A program made the position numbers and the translations under genes. 33,117 bases of DNA, from NCBI GenBank assembly GCA_003224525.1, contig QHZB01000251.1, positions 1-33,117 on the forward strand. The letters are read 5' to 3'. Shown piece by piece: positions 7,554 to 16,364 of the stretch. The notes under the pieces were generated by a model that had not been told where the DNA came from, ran no database searches, and saw nothing but the letters and a program-made list of their open reading frames with translations. Numbering within the stretch: the stretch's first letter is position 1; every line of letters begins with the position of its first letter. Source of the DNA: Acidobacteriota bacterium (GTDB lineage: Bacteria > Acidobacteriota > Terriglobia > Acidiferrales > UBA7541).

Positions 7554-9272
7554 TCACGGGCGGATACCGAGGCGCTGGGCTTCGCCGGCGCGGGCAGCGG
7601 GGGTGAAGCAAATGCCGCTGGGGCATTGGCTTCGCAAAACGTGCGCGTCCACTTCGGCGCGAAAATGTTTTAGCACGGACTGAATTGGCGCAGGCGCGAT
7701 CTGGCCGAGGCCGCAGATCGAGGTAAGGCTCATGGCCTGCGAGAGTTCGCCGAGCAGCGAGAGGTCGGCGCGATATTGGGATTCGGGTACGCCGCCCTGC
7801 GTCCAGCGCACGAGCATGTCCGCCATTTTCTGCGAACCGACGCGGCAGGGAACACATTTGCCGCAGGATTCGTTGCGATAGAAACGCACGGCGTTAAGGG
7901 CCATGTCCAACATGCAAGTGGTGTCGTCACAGACGACGATGGCGCCGGAACCGAGCATAGAGCCGGCTTCCGCGAGGGCTTTGAAGTCGAGGCGGACATC
8001 AATCATGGAAGCGGGAAGATAGCCGGACGACGGGCCGGACGGCGCAAAAGATTTCAACTGACGGCCGCCGCGAACGCCGCCGGCATGATTGAAAATAACG
8101 TCGCGCATGGGCACGCCCATAGAGACTTCGAAAATGCCCGGGCGGGCGACGTGGCCGCTCACGCCGACAAATTTCAGGCCACGCGAGCCACCGGCGCCTT
8201 GTGCGACGAACCAATCGACGCTGCGAGCGAGAATCTGCGGAACGTTGATAAACGTTTCAACGTTGTTGATGACCGTAGGTTTCTGCCAGAGGCCGATCTG
8301 GCCGGGAAACGGAGGCTTATTGCGCGGCTCGGCGCGATGGCCCTCGATGGCTTCGATGAGCGCGCTTTCTTCGCCGCAGATGTAGCCGCCGGGGCTGACA
8401 AAAACTTCGAGATCAAAGTCGAGGTCGCTGCCGAGGATTTTTTTCCCAAGAAGCCCAGAGCGATAACAGCGGCGAATCTCTTCGCCGAGGATTTCTTCCT
8501 GAAGATGATATTCGTGGCGGATGTAGACGATGCCGCGCTTCGCGCCGGTAACGAGACCCGCGATGATCATACCCTCGATGAGCAGATGAGGCAGGTTGGT
8601 CATGATGAAGCGGTCCTTGATGGTGCCCGGCTCACTTTCATCGGCGTTGCAGACAACGTATTTCACGGGATCGGGCTGCTTGCGAACAAGATCCCACTTC
8701 ATACTGGTAGGAAATCCCGCGCCGCCCATGCCTTTCAGTTCGGCGGCTTTGAGTTGTGCCAGGACGTCGTCCCAGGCCTTGGAGGGAATGAGTTTGCGCA
8801 CGACGCCGTACTTTTCGTCCTCGCCATAGGGATCTGCTTTGCAGGCAATGCGCGCCTGCTCGGGATGCGGCTCGTGAATGTCGTCGCCGCGAATGGCGCT
8901 ACGGGCGATCAGCTCGGCATGCGCGGCGGTGACAACCGTGAAGATGTGATCGTTGATGGAAATTGCGGGAGCATGATCGCAGCGGCCGAGGCAGGAAACA
9001 TCGCGTATCTGCACCTCTTCGGGGCGCGAATTGGCGAAGCGGCGTTCGAGATCGGCGCGCAACTCGCAAGCGCCGTTGAGATGACAGCTCATGTCGGCAC
9101 AGACGCGAATCTCCGCTTTCGGCGGCGGCGCGAGGTGAAAATGAGGATAAAAACTTGCGACGCTATGAATCTGGTAGAGCGGCGTCTGGTTGCGTTGTGA
9201 GAGACCCTCGAGTTCCGCTTTTGGCAGGAAGCCGTAGCGGAGCTGGATGGCCCGAAGGTCGTCGAAGATCAC
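7554..9272 (-). CDS. NuoE-NuoF fusion, NADH-binding diaphorase subunit
   Basis: This 572-residue protein fuses two respiratory complex I-type subunits. Residues 1-115 are a NuoE-like thioredoxin-fold [2Fe-2S] domain with Cys58, Cys63, Cys94 and Cys98. The rest is NuoF-like: the FMN/NADH-binding segment begins with GMGGAGFPTSMKWDLVRK and continues with NADESEPGTIKDR. The C-terminal [4Fe-4S] site is SCGKCVPCRVG plus ICGLGQ. The expected role is oxidation of NADH (or reduction of NAD+) through FMN, with electrons passed to the next gene's iron-sulfur protein. The frame is open back to ATG 9347, but that ATG lies in a transposon-like hairpin. GTG 9272, giving MIFDDLRAIQLRYGFLP, is the better start. 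It is first in the leftward cluster. Similar fusions occur in NAD-linked formate dehydrogenases and hydrogenases, but no such catalytic subunit is nearby. Confidence 0.92.
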   Translation of the reverse strand: MIFDDLRAIQLRYGFLPKAELEGLSQRNQTPLYQIHSVASFYPHFHLAPPPKAEIRVCADMSCHLNGACELRADLERRFANSRPEEVQIRDVSCLGRCDHAPAISINDHIFTVVTAAHAELIARSAIRGDDIHEPHPEQARIACKADPYGEDEKYGVVRKLIPSKAWDDVLAQLKAAELKGMGGAGFPTSMKWDLVRKQPDPVKYVVCNADESEPGTIKDRFIMTNLPHLLIEGMIIAGLVTGAKRGIVYIRHEYHLQEEILGEEIRRCYRSGLLGKKILGSDLDFDLEVFVSPGGYICGEESALIEAIEGHRAEPRNKPPFPGQIGLWQKPTVINNVETFINVPQILARSVDWFVAQGAGGSRGLKFVGVSGHVARPGIFEVSMGVPMRDVIFNHAGGVRGGRQLKSFAPSGPSSGYLPASMIDVRLDFKALAEAGSMLGSGAIVVCDDTTCMLDMALNAVRFYRNESCGKCVPCRVGSQKMADMLVRWTQGGVPESQYRADLSLLGELSQAMSLTSICGLGQIAPAPIQSVLKHFRAEVDAHVLRSQCPSGICFTPAARAGEAQRLGIRP

Positions 9273-9339
9273 GGCGCCCCGTCTCGCGCGAAGTGGCGTG
9301 CTGAATCCCCTGCATACTACTACTGAGAGGGAAGTCCGC

Positions 9340-9595
9340 TTTGACATCCTCCTCTCCCTGAAGAGAGAGGATTCCTACGGCCTCCCGCTGGTTTTGCGGG
9401 ATGGCTTCGGTGGGTTCCTCCCACAGCCGCCTTCCTTCAGCGAAGGACAACGAAGAGGCTTCACTTTTGGGCTGTCCGCCCATAGGTCTTTTGGACAGAT
9501 GGATTTTAGGATGACGGATTCAGAGAAGCAAGAGGCCTTCTATCCCCGGCCTGAACCGCCGAGGCTTTACGGCCCGAATGGTAAATAGGACGCGT
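9340..9595 (-). mobile_element. hairpin-rich relic resembling the right end of an IS200/IS605 tnpB element
   Basis: The 9273-9691 gap has no intact gene. On the plus strand TTGACATCCTCCTCTC, with its matching arm GAGAGAGGATTCCTACGG, forms a bulged 10-bp hairpin of the kind found at the 3' end of tnpB transposase genes. Read leftwards it ends in GGAGGATGTCAA. More hairpins follow within 150 bases: CCCGC/GCGGG, GTGGG/CCCAC, CCTTC/GAAGG, GAAG/CTTC and CTGTCC/GGACAG. On the minus strand a short frame across 9340-9483 could encode the end of a TnpB-like tail, but no transposase body is present. The relic lies just upstream of the NuoE-NuoF gene. The identification is from remembered resemblance, not a search; a stand-alone structured RNA is possible. 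Confidence 0.45.
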
Positions 9596-9691
9596 TTGGC
9601 TTTTCGCCGCGTGGCGCGAAAAAGACAACGCGGTCCGTTGACTTCGGCGCGGCGCAAACGATATAAGCAAACAGACTCAGCGGCACACCGA

Positions 9692-11053
9692 ATGCGCGAC
9701 GCCTCCAACTCCTGCATGCTCCGCGTGGTCTTATGCGCGTCGTTCATGACCCTTCCGGCGCTGCTTTCCGCGCAGAATGAGTCCATCAAATACATCGGCC
9801 CGGGCTCTTGTGCAGCGACGAGTTGTCACGGAAGCGTGAAGCCCATAGCGGACAGCCGCATTCTTCAAAATGAATATTCAACGTGGATCATCAAGGACAA
9901 GCACAGCCGCGCGTATCAGGCGTTGACCGGTGAAGTTGGTGAACGCATCGCGCGCATCCTGAAATTGGGCGCCAAGGCGGAAGAAGCTCCCCAGTGCCTG
10001 GCGTGCCACGCGCTTAATCCGGCGCCGGAGCAGCGCGGACGCGCGTTTGAAATTTCGGAAGGCGTATCCTGCGAAAACTGCCACGGGCCAGCGTCGGCGT
10101 GGCTGGGGCCACACACGACAAAATTGTGGCCGCACGAGAAATCCGTGGCGCTGGGAATGCACGACACTCGAGACGTGATTCATCGCACCGGGAAATGCCT
10201 GGAATGCCATCTGGGAACGAAAAGCAAATTTGTTGATCACGAGATGATCGCTGCGGGGCACCCGGATCTTTATTTCGAGCTGGATTCGTTTTCGGCAGTG
10301 ATGCCGCGCCACTGGAAAGTTCCGCGGGAATCGGAGCCGAGTAAACCGGTTGAGGATGCTGCGTGGGTTGGAGTGCGCGAATGGAGCACTGGACAGGCGG
10401 TGCAGTTGCGGGCGGCGATGGAGCGATTGACGTGGCGCGCGAAGAATGAACGCGCCGATAAAAAGGATGTGTGGCCGGAGTATTCGGAGCTTTCCTGTAT
10501 AGCTTGTCACCATGCGTTGGGGTCGGCGAAAGACAGTTGGCGGCAGGAACATGGCTACGTTGGGCGGCGTCCCGGCGATCCGGCATGGAACAGCTCCAGA
10601 TACGCGGTTTTCCGAGTGCTCGCGAAGCAGATCGATTCGGCGAACGCGCAGGAGCTGGACCGTCAACTGCTTGTCGTTTCCAATGAGATGAGCAAGTTGA
10701 ATCCGGATGACCATGCCGTCGCGTCAGCGGCCTTGGCCGCGGCGCCGCTGGCGCAGCGGATTGCCGAGCGACTGGTGACAATGCAATACGACCAGGCGGT
10801 TGTGCTGCGGATACTGCAGCGGATTTCGGATGACGCGGAGAATATCGCGCTGGCCGACGAGCGCGCGGCGGAACAAGCGGCCATGGCGCTCGATTCGCTG
10901 TACATCGCATACAGCAAGGATGCAAAACCGGCCAACGCCGCCGAAGTCCGCGACGCCATAAACGGTCTCTTCCAACAGCTCGAGAATCCTTCGGGGTACA
11001 ATGCTGATCAGTTTGCATCTTCTCTTCGTCGAATCCGTACGCTACTTCACTAA
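9692..11053 (+). CDS. periplasmic multihaem cytochrome c (cytochrome c554-like)
   Basis: This protein of about 453 residues has a signal peptide (LRVVLCASFMTLPALLSAQ). It carries four CXXCH motifs (CLACH, CENCH, CLECH, CIACH) and one expanded CX4CH motif (CAATSCH) near the mature N-terminus, giving five probable haems c. The spacing recalls the cytochrome c554/hydroxylamine-oxidoreductase-like multihaem proteins, and the C-terminal 150 residues are helical without haem motifs. It should be soluble and periplasmic. The start is uncertain: the frame is open from 9578, but ATG 9692 or ATG 9716 place the signal peptide properly; neither has a strong ribosome binding site. It is divergent from the NuoE-NuoF cluster and could exchange electrons with the decahaem protein. 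That link rests on position only. Confidence 0.87.
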   Translation: MRDASNSCMLRVVLCASFMTLPALLSAQNESIKYIGPGSCAATSCHGSVKPIADSRILQNEYSTWIIKDKHSRAYQALTGEVGERIARILKLGAKAEEAPQCLACHALNPAPEQRGRAFEISEGVSCENCHGPASAWLGPHTTKLWPHEKSVALGMHDTRDVIHRTGKCLECHLGTKSKFVDHEMIAAGHPDLYFELDSFSAVMPRHWKVPRESEPSKPVEDAAWVGVREWSTGQAVQLRAAMERLTWRAKNERADKKDVWPEYSELSCIACHHALGSAKDSWRQEHGYVGRRPGDPAWNSSRYAVFRVLAKQIDSANAQELDRQLLVVSNEMSKLNPDDHAVASAALAAAPLAQRIAERLVTMQYDQAVVLRILQRISDDAENIALADERAAEQAAMALDSLYIAYSKDAKPANAAEVRDAINGLFQQLENPSGYNADQFASSLRRIRTLLH

Positions 11054-11096
11054 GCTGCGGTAGAGTCGTGTACTCATTGGATCTTCCGACCTATCG

Positions 11097-11669
11097 ATGA
11101 ATCGATTCGAAACATGGATTTGCGGATCGCCGTTCTGGCGGTATGTAACGCGGCGGCAGCTTCTGCCGTGGATTCTCGAAGGCTCGGAGCTTGGCGAGCA
11201 CGTGCTGGAGCTGGGTGCGGGGCTGGGTGCGGCGACGGAGGAGCTGCGGTCGCGGGCGGCACGCGTGACTAGCCTCGAGTACGACCACGCGTTTGCGGCC
11301 AAGCTCGGTGCCCGCGCGGCGGCCGCGAGTGTGGCGGTGATCCAGGGGGACGCTGCGACGCTGCCTTTTTCGAACGGCGCATTTTCTTCGGCGATTGCGA
11401 TTCTCATGCTTCATCATTTGCCTTCGAACGAGCTGCAGGATCGCGCTTTTGCGGAAATTTGGCGGGTGCTTCGGCCAGGTGGAGTATTCCTTGCCTTTGA
11501 GATTCTGGACGGGTGGCTGCACAGAGTGGGGCACACCCGGAGCACGTTTGTGCCGGTGACGCCGGCGTCGGCGTTCGCGAGATTGACGACGGCTGGATTT
11601 TCGAAGGTGACCGTCGATTTCCGTCGTGGCGGCTTTCGAATCCGGGCGCTGCGCGCGAGAGAAAGCTAA
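11097..11669 (+). CDS. class I SAM-dependent methyltransferase
   Basis: This 190-residue protein has a Rossmann-type methyltransferase core. Motif I (VLELGAGLGAAT) binds S-adenosylmethionine, an acidic residue follows in SLEYD, and GDAATLPF and the AIAILMLHHLP strand complete the nucleotide site. VLRPGGVFLAFEIL is the usual later strand. No membrane segment or signal peptide is seen, so it is cytoplasmic. The substrate is not evident. It begins 43 bases after the multihaem cytochrome and ends 54 bases before the P450 gene in the same direction, so the three could be co-transcribed. The family assignment is firm, but the ATG lacks a strong ribosome binding site. Confidence 0.88.
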   Translation: MNRFETWICGSPFWRYVTRRQLLPWILEGSELGEHVLELGAGLGAATEELRSRAARVTSLEYDHAFAAKLGARAAAASVAVIQGDAATLPFSNGAFSSAIAILMLHHLPSNELQDRAFAEIWRVLRPGGVFLAFEILDGWLHRVGHTRSTFVPVTPASAFARLTTAGFSKVTVDFRRGGFRIRALRARES

Positions 11670-11723
11670 GCACTCCGCGTGCGCCGCGTTGACGCGATTC
11701 GAATGCCGGCATAGCATCATAAA

Positions 11724-13118
11724 ATGTGGCGCGCGACCCACAAGAAATTTCCTCCAGGCCCTTCCGACGGACTCAAACGATGGTCGCTCGGGCCTCTCAA
11801 TGACAATCCGCTGGAATATTTCACCAGGGTCGCCTGCGAGTACGGCGACATCGCTGGGCTGCGCGTCCTGAATTTCAAGACGATTTTCATCAACCATCCC
11901 GACTTGATCGAAGAAGTCCTGGTCACCAACGCGCGCAAGTATTCAAAGGGCAGGGTGCTGCGGGCCAACCGCCACGTCTTCGGCGAGGGCTTGCTGACCA
12001 GCGAAGGCGATTTCTGGCTGCGGCAGCGGCGGCTGGCGCAACCGGCGTTTCACCGCCTTCGAATCGCTTCGTATGCGGCGACGATGGTGGAATACACGCA
12101 GAGGATGCTGAATGGCTGGCGGGGCGGGGAAGAACGCGACGCACATCAAGAGATGATGCGGCTCACGCTTCAGATTGTGGGAAAGACGCTGTTCGACGCC
12201 GACGTCGAACGCGACGCACCAGAGGTGGGGAAATCGCTGGAACTACTGCTGGAAATCGGCGCCAATTTCCGGCGCACCATCTTTGTGCCGCATTGGCTGC
12301 CCACTCCCGCGAATCTGCGCGTGAAGCGGGAAGTGGCGCAGATCGAAAAAATTCTTTACCGCATCATCGGGGAGCGCCGCGCTACCGGCCGCGACGCCGG
12401 CGATCTGCTGTCGATGCTTCTCTCTGCACAAGACCAGGACGGTTCGCGAATGACCGACCGGCAGCTTCGTGATGAGGCCATCACTTTGTTCCTGGCGGGC
12501 CATGAAACAACGGCAAGCACGCTTTCCTGGACGTGGTGGTTGCTGGCGCAGAATCCTGAGGTGGAAGCCAAGCTGCACGCGGAATTGGACGCCGTTCTCG
12601 GCAATCGCGCCCCTTCTCTCGATGATCTGCCAAGACTCGCTTACACCGGACATGTCATCACGGAATCGCTGCGGCTGTATCCGGCAGCGTGGGGAATGGC
12701 GCGCCTGGCCGTCGAGGACCATGAAATTGCGGGCTATCCAGTGACAAAGGGAATGGGCGTGGCCATGGCGCAATGGGTGGTGCATCGAGACCCGCGATGG
12801 TACGACGCGCCGCAAGAATTCCTGCCGGAGCGCTGGGAAAACGATTTATGGAAACGATTGCCGAGGTTCGCTTATTTTCCCTTCGGTGGCGGGCCGCGCC
12901 AGTGTATCGGGAATGCGTTTGCGCTGATGGAGGCAACGCTGATTCTGGCGATGATCGCGCGGAAATTTCGATTGCGGCTGGTTGCGAATCATCCGGTGGC
13001 GCCGCTGGCGTCGATCACGCTGAGGCCGCGGCATGGAGTGCGCGTCACGCTGGAGTCGCGGGGAAATAATGCGGCGGAAGCTTCATTCAGCAGGAAACAA
13101 TCTGCGGTCGCGGATTGA
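11724..13118 (+). CDS. cytochrome P450
   Basis: This 464-residue haem monooxygenase has all the signature motifs. The I-helix oxygen-activation motif is AGHETT (258-263), the K-helix ExxR is ESLR (Glu314-Arg317), and the haem-binding loop FPFGGGPRQCIG has Cys394 as the thiolate ligand. There is no N-terminal membrane anchor, so it is a soluble bacterial type. The overall pattern resembles CYP102/CYP110-like fatty-acid or terpenoid hydroxylases, but the substrate cannot be read from sequence. No ferredoxin or reductase partner is adjacent. The methyltransferase lies 54 bases upstream on the same strand, and the convergent site-2 protease ends 55 bases downstream. Confidence 0.95.
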   Translation: MWRATHKKFPPGPSDGLKRWSLGPLNDNPLEYFTRVACEYGDIAGLRVLNFKTIFINHPDLIEEVLVTNARKYSKGRVLRANRHVFGEGLLTSEGDFWLRQRRLAQPAFHRLRIASYAATMVEYTQRMLNGWRGGEERDAHQEMMRLTLQIVGKTLFDADVERDAPEVGKSLELLLEIGANFRRTIFVPHWLPTPANLRVKREVAQIEKILYRIIGERRATGRDAGDLLSMLLSAQDQDGSRMTDRQLRDEAITLFLAGHETTASTLSWTWWLLAQNPEVEAKLHAELDAVLGNRAPSLDDLPRLAYTGHVITESLRLYPAAWGMARLAVEDHEIAGYPVTKGMGVAMAQWVVHRDPRWYDAPQEFLPERWENDLWKRLPRFAYFPFGGGPRQCIGNAFALMEATLILAMIARKFRLRLVANHPVAPLASITLRPRHGVRVTLESRGNNAAEASFSRKQSAVAD

Positions 13119-13173
13119 GTTTTTCCCTCCCAAGAAAAAACGACAACAAAAATTCCGGCGCGAACTGGACTAG

Positions 13174-14319
13174 CTACTTGGTTGCGGCAAGCGGACCGAG
13201 TTCGGAGCGCGTCTGCATGACGCGGAGGATGGAATCGCGCGTGACGATGCCTACGATCTGGGGCGCGCCGTCACCGGAGCCGCTCACGACGGGCATCTGA
13301 TTGACGTCCGCGCTTAGGAGCCGCTCGAGTAGTTTTAAGAGCGGCTCGTCGGGCGATGTCCACAAGATTTTGTCTCGCTGAATCATGGCGGCTTGTACGG
13401 AGTTGTGGGCCCACTCGCCGCGCGGAACGGAGTTGAGGGTATGAATGTTCATCATGCCGACGAGACGATCGTCGCTAACCACGAGATGGCAGCGGCGGCC
13501 GGTGCGGAGCACTTCCGTGCTGTACTCTTCCAGCGTGATGTGCCCGGGGGCCGTGGGCACTTCCTTGCTCATGACGTCGGCGGCGCTGAGGCCTGCGAGG
13601 GTTTCCCGGATGGCTACCTGGGCAACGCTTTCCTGCGCAGCGTTCAAAATGAACCAGCCGATGAAGGCGGTCCAGAGCCCATCTTGAACAAAACCGTGGA
13701 AGGCGCCCCACGCGCCCAAAAGAATCATCGCGTAGGCAATCAGCTTTCCGCTGGCGCCCGCGACACGAGTGGCCTTCTCAAAATTCTTGGTCACTCCCCA
13801 GACGATGGCGCGGAAAATTCTTCCTCCGTCCAGAGGAAATCCAGGCAAGAGATTGAAAACGGCGAGGGCGGCATTGGTCCGGCAGAGCCAGGTGGCCAGT
13901 GCTCCGACCGTTTGGCTAAACGGGAAGAGCAGCGTTAAGGCCAAAAACCCGCCGGCGAGCAATCCGCTGGCCAGCGGTCCGGCAATCGCGATGTTGAATT
14001 CCTGAATGGCCTTGGAAGGTTCCCGCTCGATGCGCGCCAGGCCTCCGAACAGGAAGAGGGTGATGGACACGACGCGAATCTTGTAATGCTGGGCCACCAC
14101 GCTGTGGGACAGTTCGTGGAAGAGGACCGAGGCGAAGAAGAGCAGGCTCGTCAGAAGGCCCACGGCCCAATGCTGTGTGTCCGTCCAAAGCGGATGTTCC
14201 TGCCTGAACTCGGAGGCGATGATGTAGGTGATGGCGGCAAAAATGAAGACCCAAGTCGAGTGGAGATAGATGGGGATTCCGAGAATTCGTCCGATGCGTA
14301 AGCCTGATCCGCGAATCAT
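13174..14319 (-). CDS. site-2 protease family protein (M50) with CBS domains
   Basis: This 381-residue intramembrane metalloprotease resembles SpoIVFB-type site-2 proteases. The zinc motif HELSH (68-72) lies at the end of a membrane helix, and the third ligand is Asp164 in NLLPGFPLDGGR. Several other hydrophobic helices surround these. The C-terminal 130 or so residues hold a CBS pair, starting about at LSAADVMSKEVPTAPGHITLEEY, which usually binds adenosine nucleotides and may tune the protease. The frame is open upstream to 14538, but ATG 14319 (MIRGSGLRIGRILGIPIYLH) matches the normal family N-terminus; its ribosome binding site (CAAGAGACC) is weak. The substrate is unknown. It is convergent with the P450 gene. 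Confidence 0.92.
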   Translation of the reverse strand: MIRGSGLRIGRILGIPIYLHSTWVFIFAAITYIIASEFRQEHPLWTDTQHWAVGLLTSLLFFASVLFHELSHSVVAQHYKIRVVSITLFLFGGLARIEREPSKAIQEFNIAIAGPLASGLLAGGFLALTLLFPFSQTVGALATWLCRTNAALAVFNLLPGFPLDGGRIFRAIVWGVTKNFEKATRVAGASGKLIAYAMILLGAWGAFHGFVQDGLWTAFIGWFILNAAQESVAQVAIRETLAGLSAADVMSKEVPTAPGHITLEEYSTEVLRTGRRCHLVVSDDRLVGMMNIHTLNSVPRGEWAHNSVQAAMIQRDKILWTSPDEPLLKLLERLLSADVNQMPVVSGSGDGAPQIVGIVTRDSILRVMQTRSELGPLAATK

Positions 14320-14520
14320 GGTCTCTTGGATTAGCCTAGCACAAGACCATGGATGTTCACTGCAACCCTTGGCTCCCGGTGTGGCGCGTCCCGCGCGACA
14401 CGACGTGTAACTGTGCCCACAACTTGCCAGGCCGTTACTTTCCGTAAGTCTTTTATTATCAACGCTTTGAATTTGGTCATGACCGTGCGATTCCCCCCCA
14501 CGCAGGTCCGGAGGCACCTC

Positions 14521-14718
14521 ATGATTGCCATGTTGCAATTCGCAACTCTCGTCCTAACCACGATATTCGCGGCGGCCACCGCGGTCGCGCTGCATTGGCT
14601 GTTCCTACGCGCGGCATTTTTGATGATGAGGCCAGCCACGGCCCGAAGAATTCTGGCGAGAACAGAACTGGTGCGCGGGACAACCCAACTGGCCCGGACT
14701 TTCGCTTCGCAACGTTAG
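14521..14718 (+). CDS. small single-pass membrane protein of unknown function
   Basis: A 65-residue protein with one strong hydrophobic segment (LQFATLVLTTIFAAATAVALHWLFL) is followed by a basic tail containing RPATARRILARTELVRGTTQLAR. The start is supported by GGAGG (14510-14514) six bases before ATG 14521; an in-frame ATG at 14479 would add 14 residues but lacks such a site. I do not recognise a named family. The well-placed ribosome binding site and the membrane-then-Arg-rich layout suggest a genuine gene. It is divergent from the site-2 protease and about 200 bases upstream of the SPFH gene. Confidence 0.55.
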   Translation: MIAMLQFATLVLTTIFAAATAVALHWLFLRAAFLMMRPATARRILARTELVRGTTQLARTFASQR

Positions 14719-14868
14719 AGGCGAGAGTCATTTACGAGCGCAGGCCCTTCGCTTGATTCAGGGTGAACGAGGGCCTCCTGCCACCACTGGGATTGCCCGG
14801 CCCAACGTGAGCGGCGGAGCCGGCGGTCACCGCTCCGCCGCAGTGCTGATTTGGTCCGAGGCCAAGAA

Positions 14869-14890
14869 CACAGACGGAAGCCTGTGCTAC
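14869..14890 (+). repeat. short repeat, copy 1 (upstream of SPFH gene)
   Basis: The sequence CACAG-N9-CTGTGCTAC forms a small inverted repeat (CACAG/CTGTG) and continues into GGGCTCCG. A second copy in the same direction lies at 16365-16386. The two match at 18 of 22 positions and again in the GGGCTCCG tail. The rest of the 14719-14924 gap shows no gene; a ribosome binding site AAGGGGG precedes ATG 14925. Confidence 0.7.
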
Positions 14891-14924
14891 TGGGCTCCGG
14901 GAATGGAAAGAAGGGGGTAAGACG

Positions 14925-16346
14925 ATGCTGGCTTTGAAGTATCTGTTGATGATTCTGGGCGCCGGACTCTTCGGAAGCGCGGGGGCTCTGGTGGCTTACG
15001 ACATTTTTCTCTCGGAACAACTGCGGCGTTTGCTTTCGCGCGGCAAGACCGAGGAATGCGGCGCGGAGGTGGGGGTGCTGGCTCGCCGCCCTTTCCGGCC
15101 GGTGCGCTGGCGGCTGGCGCTGCAACTGATAGCGGCGGGCACCCTGGTGCTGCTCATCACGGAAAGCTTTGTGGTGATTCCCGACGGAGCGGCGGGCGTA
15201 CGCGTCAGCGAAATCTGGGGCGCGCGCCCCGGCACGTTGTATCCCGGCGTGCACTTGGTTACGCCGCTGGTGGATACCATCGCAATTTACGATACGCGCG
15301 AGCAGGTGTATGCGACGCTGGCGACCGAAAATCCCAAGCAAAAAGGTGATGTGCTCACGGTGCAGGCTCGCGAGGGGTTGAACATCGGCTTGGCGGTTTC
15401 CGTGCGCTACCGGCTGGAACCAAAGCGCCTCGATTCGATTCACACGCACTTGCCGCAACCGGTCGGCGAACAGGTGGTGGCTCCGGTGGTGGCCACAATT
15501 TACCGGCAACTGGCGCCGAACTTCATCACGCGCGAGATTTTCGCCACCCGGCGCGAAGAGCTGCGCAGCAAGGCCGCGGAATTGATCACTTTGCGGCTGG
15601 CAAGCGACGGAATCGTGGTACGGGAAGTACTGCTCCGCGACTTGCAACTGCCTGCGGAATACGCCAAGGGGCTGGAAGGACTCTTGCTGAAGGAGCAGGA
15701 GAACGAGCGGCTCGGAACCGAACAGGAGATCAAGCAAAAAGGAGTGCGGATCGCGGAATTGGAGGCCGAGGCTCAAAAGGCGCGCGACGTGAAGCAAGCG
15801 GAAGCGCAGGCGCAAGTGCGCGTGCTGCAGGCGAAGGCTGAATCCGATGCCATGCAATACACACTACCTCTGAAACAGAAACAGATTGAACAGACCAAGC
15901 TGGAAGCACAAGCGCGCAAGGAATCCACGATACAGAACGCGGAAGCCGCCGCGCAGGCGAAGGTCATCGACAGCAAAGCGGAAATCGAGCGGCAGAAAAA
16001 CCTTGCCGACGCGGAGGCCAACCGCATTCGCGTAACCGCCGATGCCGAGGCCAACCGTATTCGCGTGACGGCCGCGGCCGATTCCGAACGGATGAAATTC
16101 GAAGCATCGGTCTTGAAGTCAAATCCCATGCTGATCCAAAAGATCGTCGCCGAGCGGCTGTCGGACAAGCTACAGATCATGATGGTGCCGATCGACGGGA
16201 AGAATTTTTTCGCAAATGACGTGATGCGGTCGGCGTTTTCCGGCGTGACCGGCGGTAGAGATAGCGGATCTTCGGACGACAATCCGGATGACCCAGCACC
16301 GAGGGCAACGGCAGCCGCGCAACACAAGCAGCCACACCGGCCGTGA
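14925..16346 (+). CDS. SPFH/prohibitin-domain membrane protein (flotillin-like)
   Basis: This 473-residue protein has two hydrophobic segments (about 4-26 and 65-83), then an SPFH domain starting near VVIPDGAAGVRVSEIWGARPGTLYPGVHLVTPLVDTI. A long charged coiled coil follows (about 245-395), rich in Ala, Glu, Lys and Gln, with a duplicated block ADAEANRIRVTA. The C-terminal segment (SNPMLIQKIVAERLSDKLQIMMVPIDG) is typical of prohibitin-like oligomerisation ends. Such proteins form large ring-like assemblies at the inner membrane and influence protease access or membrane order. It is transcribed alone, between two copies of a short repeat. It differs from the canonical flotillin at 25359 by its two-helix N-terminus. 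The partner is unknown. Confidence 0.87.
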   Translation: MLALKYLLMILGAGLFGSAGALVAYDIFLSEQLRRLLSRGKTEECGAEVGVLARRPFRPVRWRLALQLIAAGTLVLLITESFVVIPDGAAGVRVSEIWGARPGTLYPGVHLVTPLVDTIAIYDTREQVYATLATENPKQKGDVLTVQAREGLNIGLAVSVRYRLEPKRLDSIHTHLPQPVGEQVVAPVVATIYRQLAPNFITREIFATRREELRSKAAELITLRLASDGIVVREVLLRDLQLPAEYAKGLEGLLLKEQENERLGTEQEIKQKGVRIAELEAEAQKARDVKQAEAQAQVRVLQAKAESDAMQYTLPLKQKQIEQTKLEAQARKESTIQNAEAAAQAKVIDSKAEIERQKNLADAEANRIRVTADAEANRIRVTAAADSERMKFEASVLKSNPMLIQKIVAERLSDKLQIMMVPIDGKNFFANDVMRSAFSGVTGGRDSGSSDDNPDDPAPRATAAAQHKQPHRP

Positions 16347-16364
16347 GACAGCAGAAAAGATTTG

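Noticed and set aside
7776-9200. 474-codon plus-strand frame opposite the NuoEF gene
   Set aside because: It mirrors codon bias of the real gene on the other strand and shows no domain.
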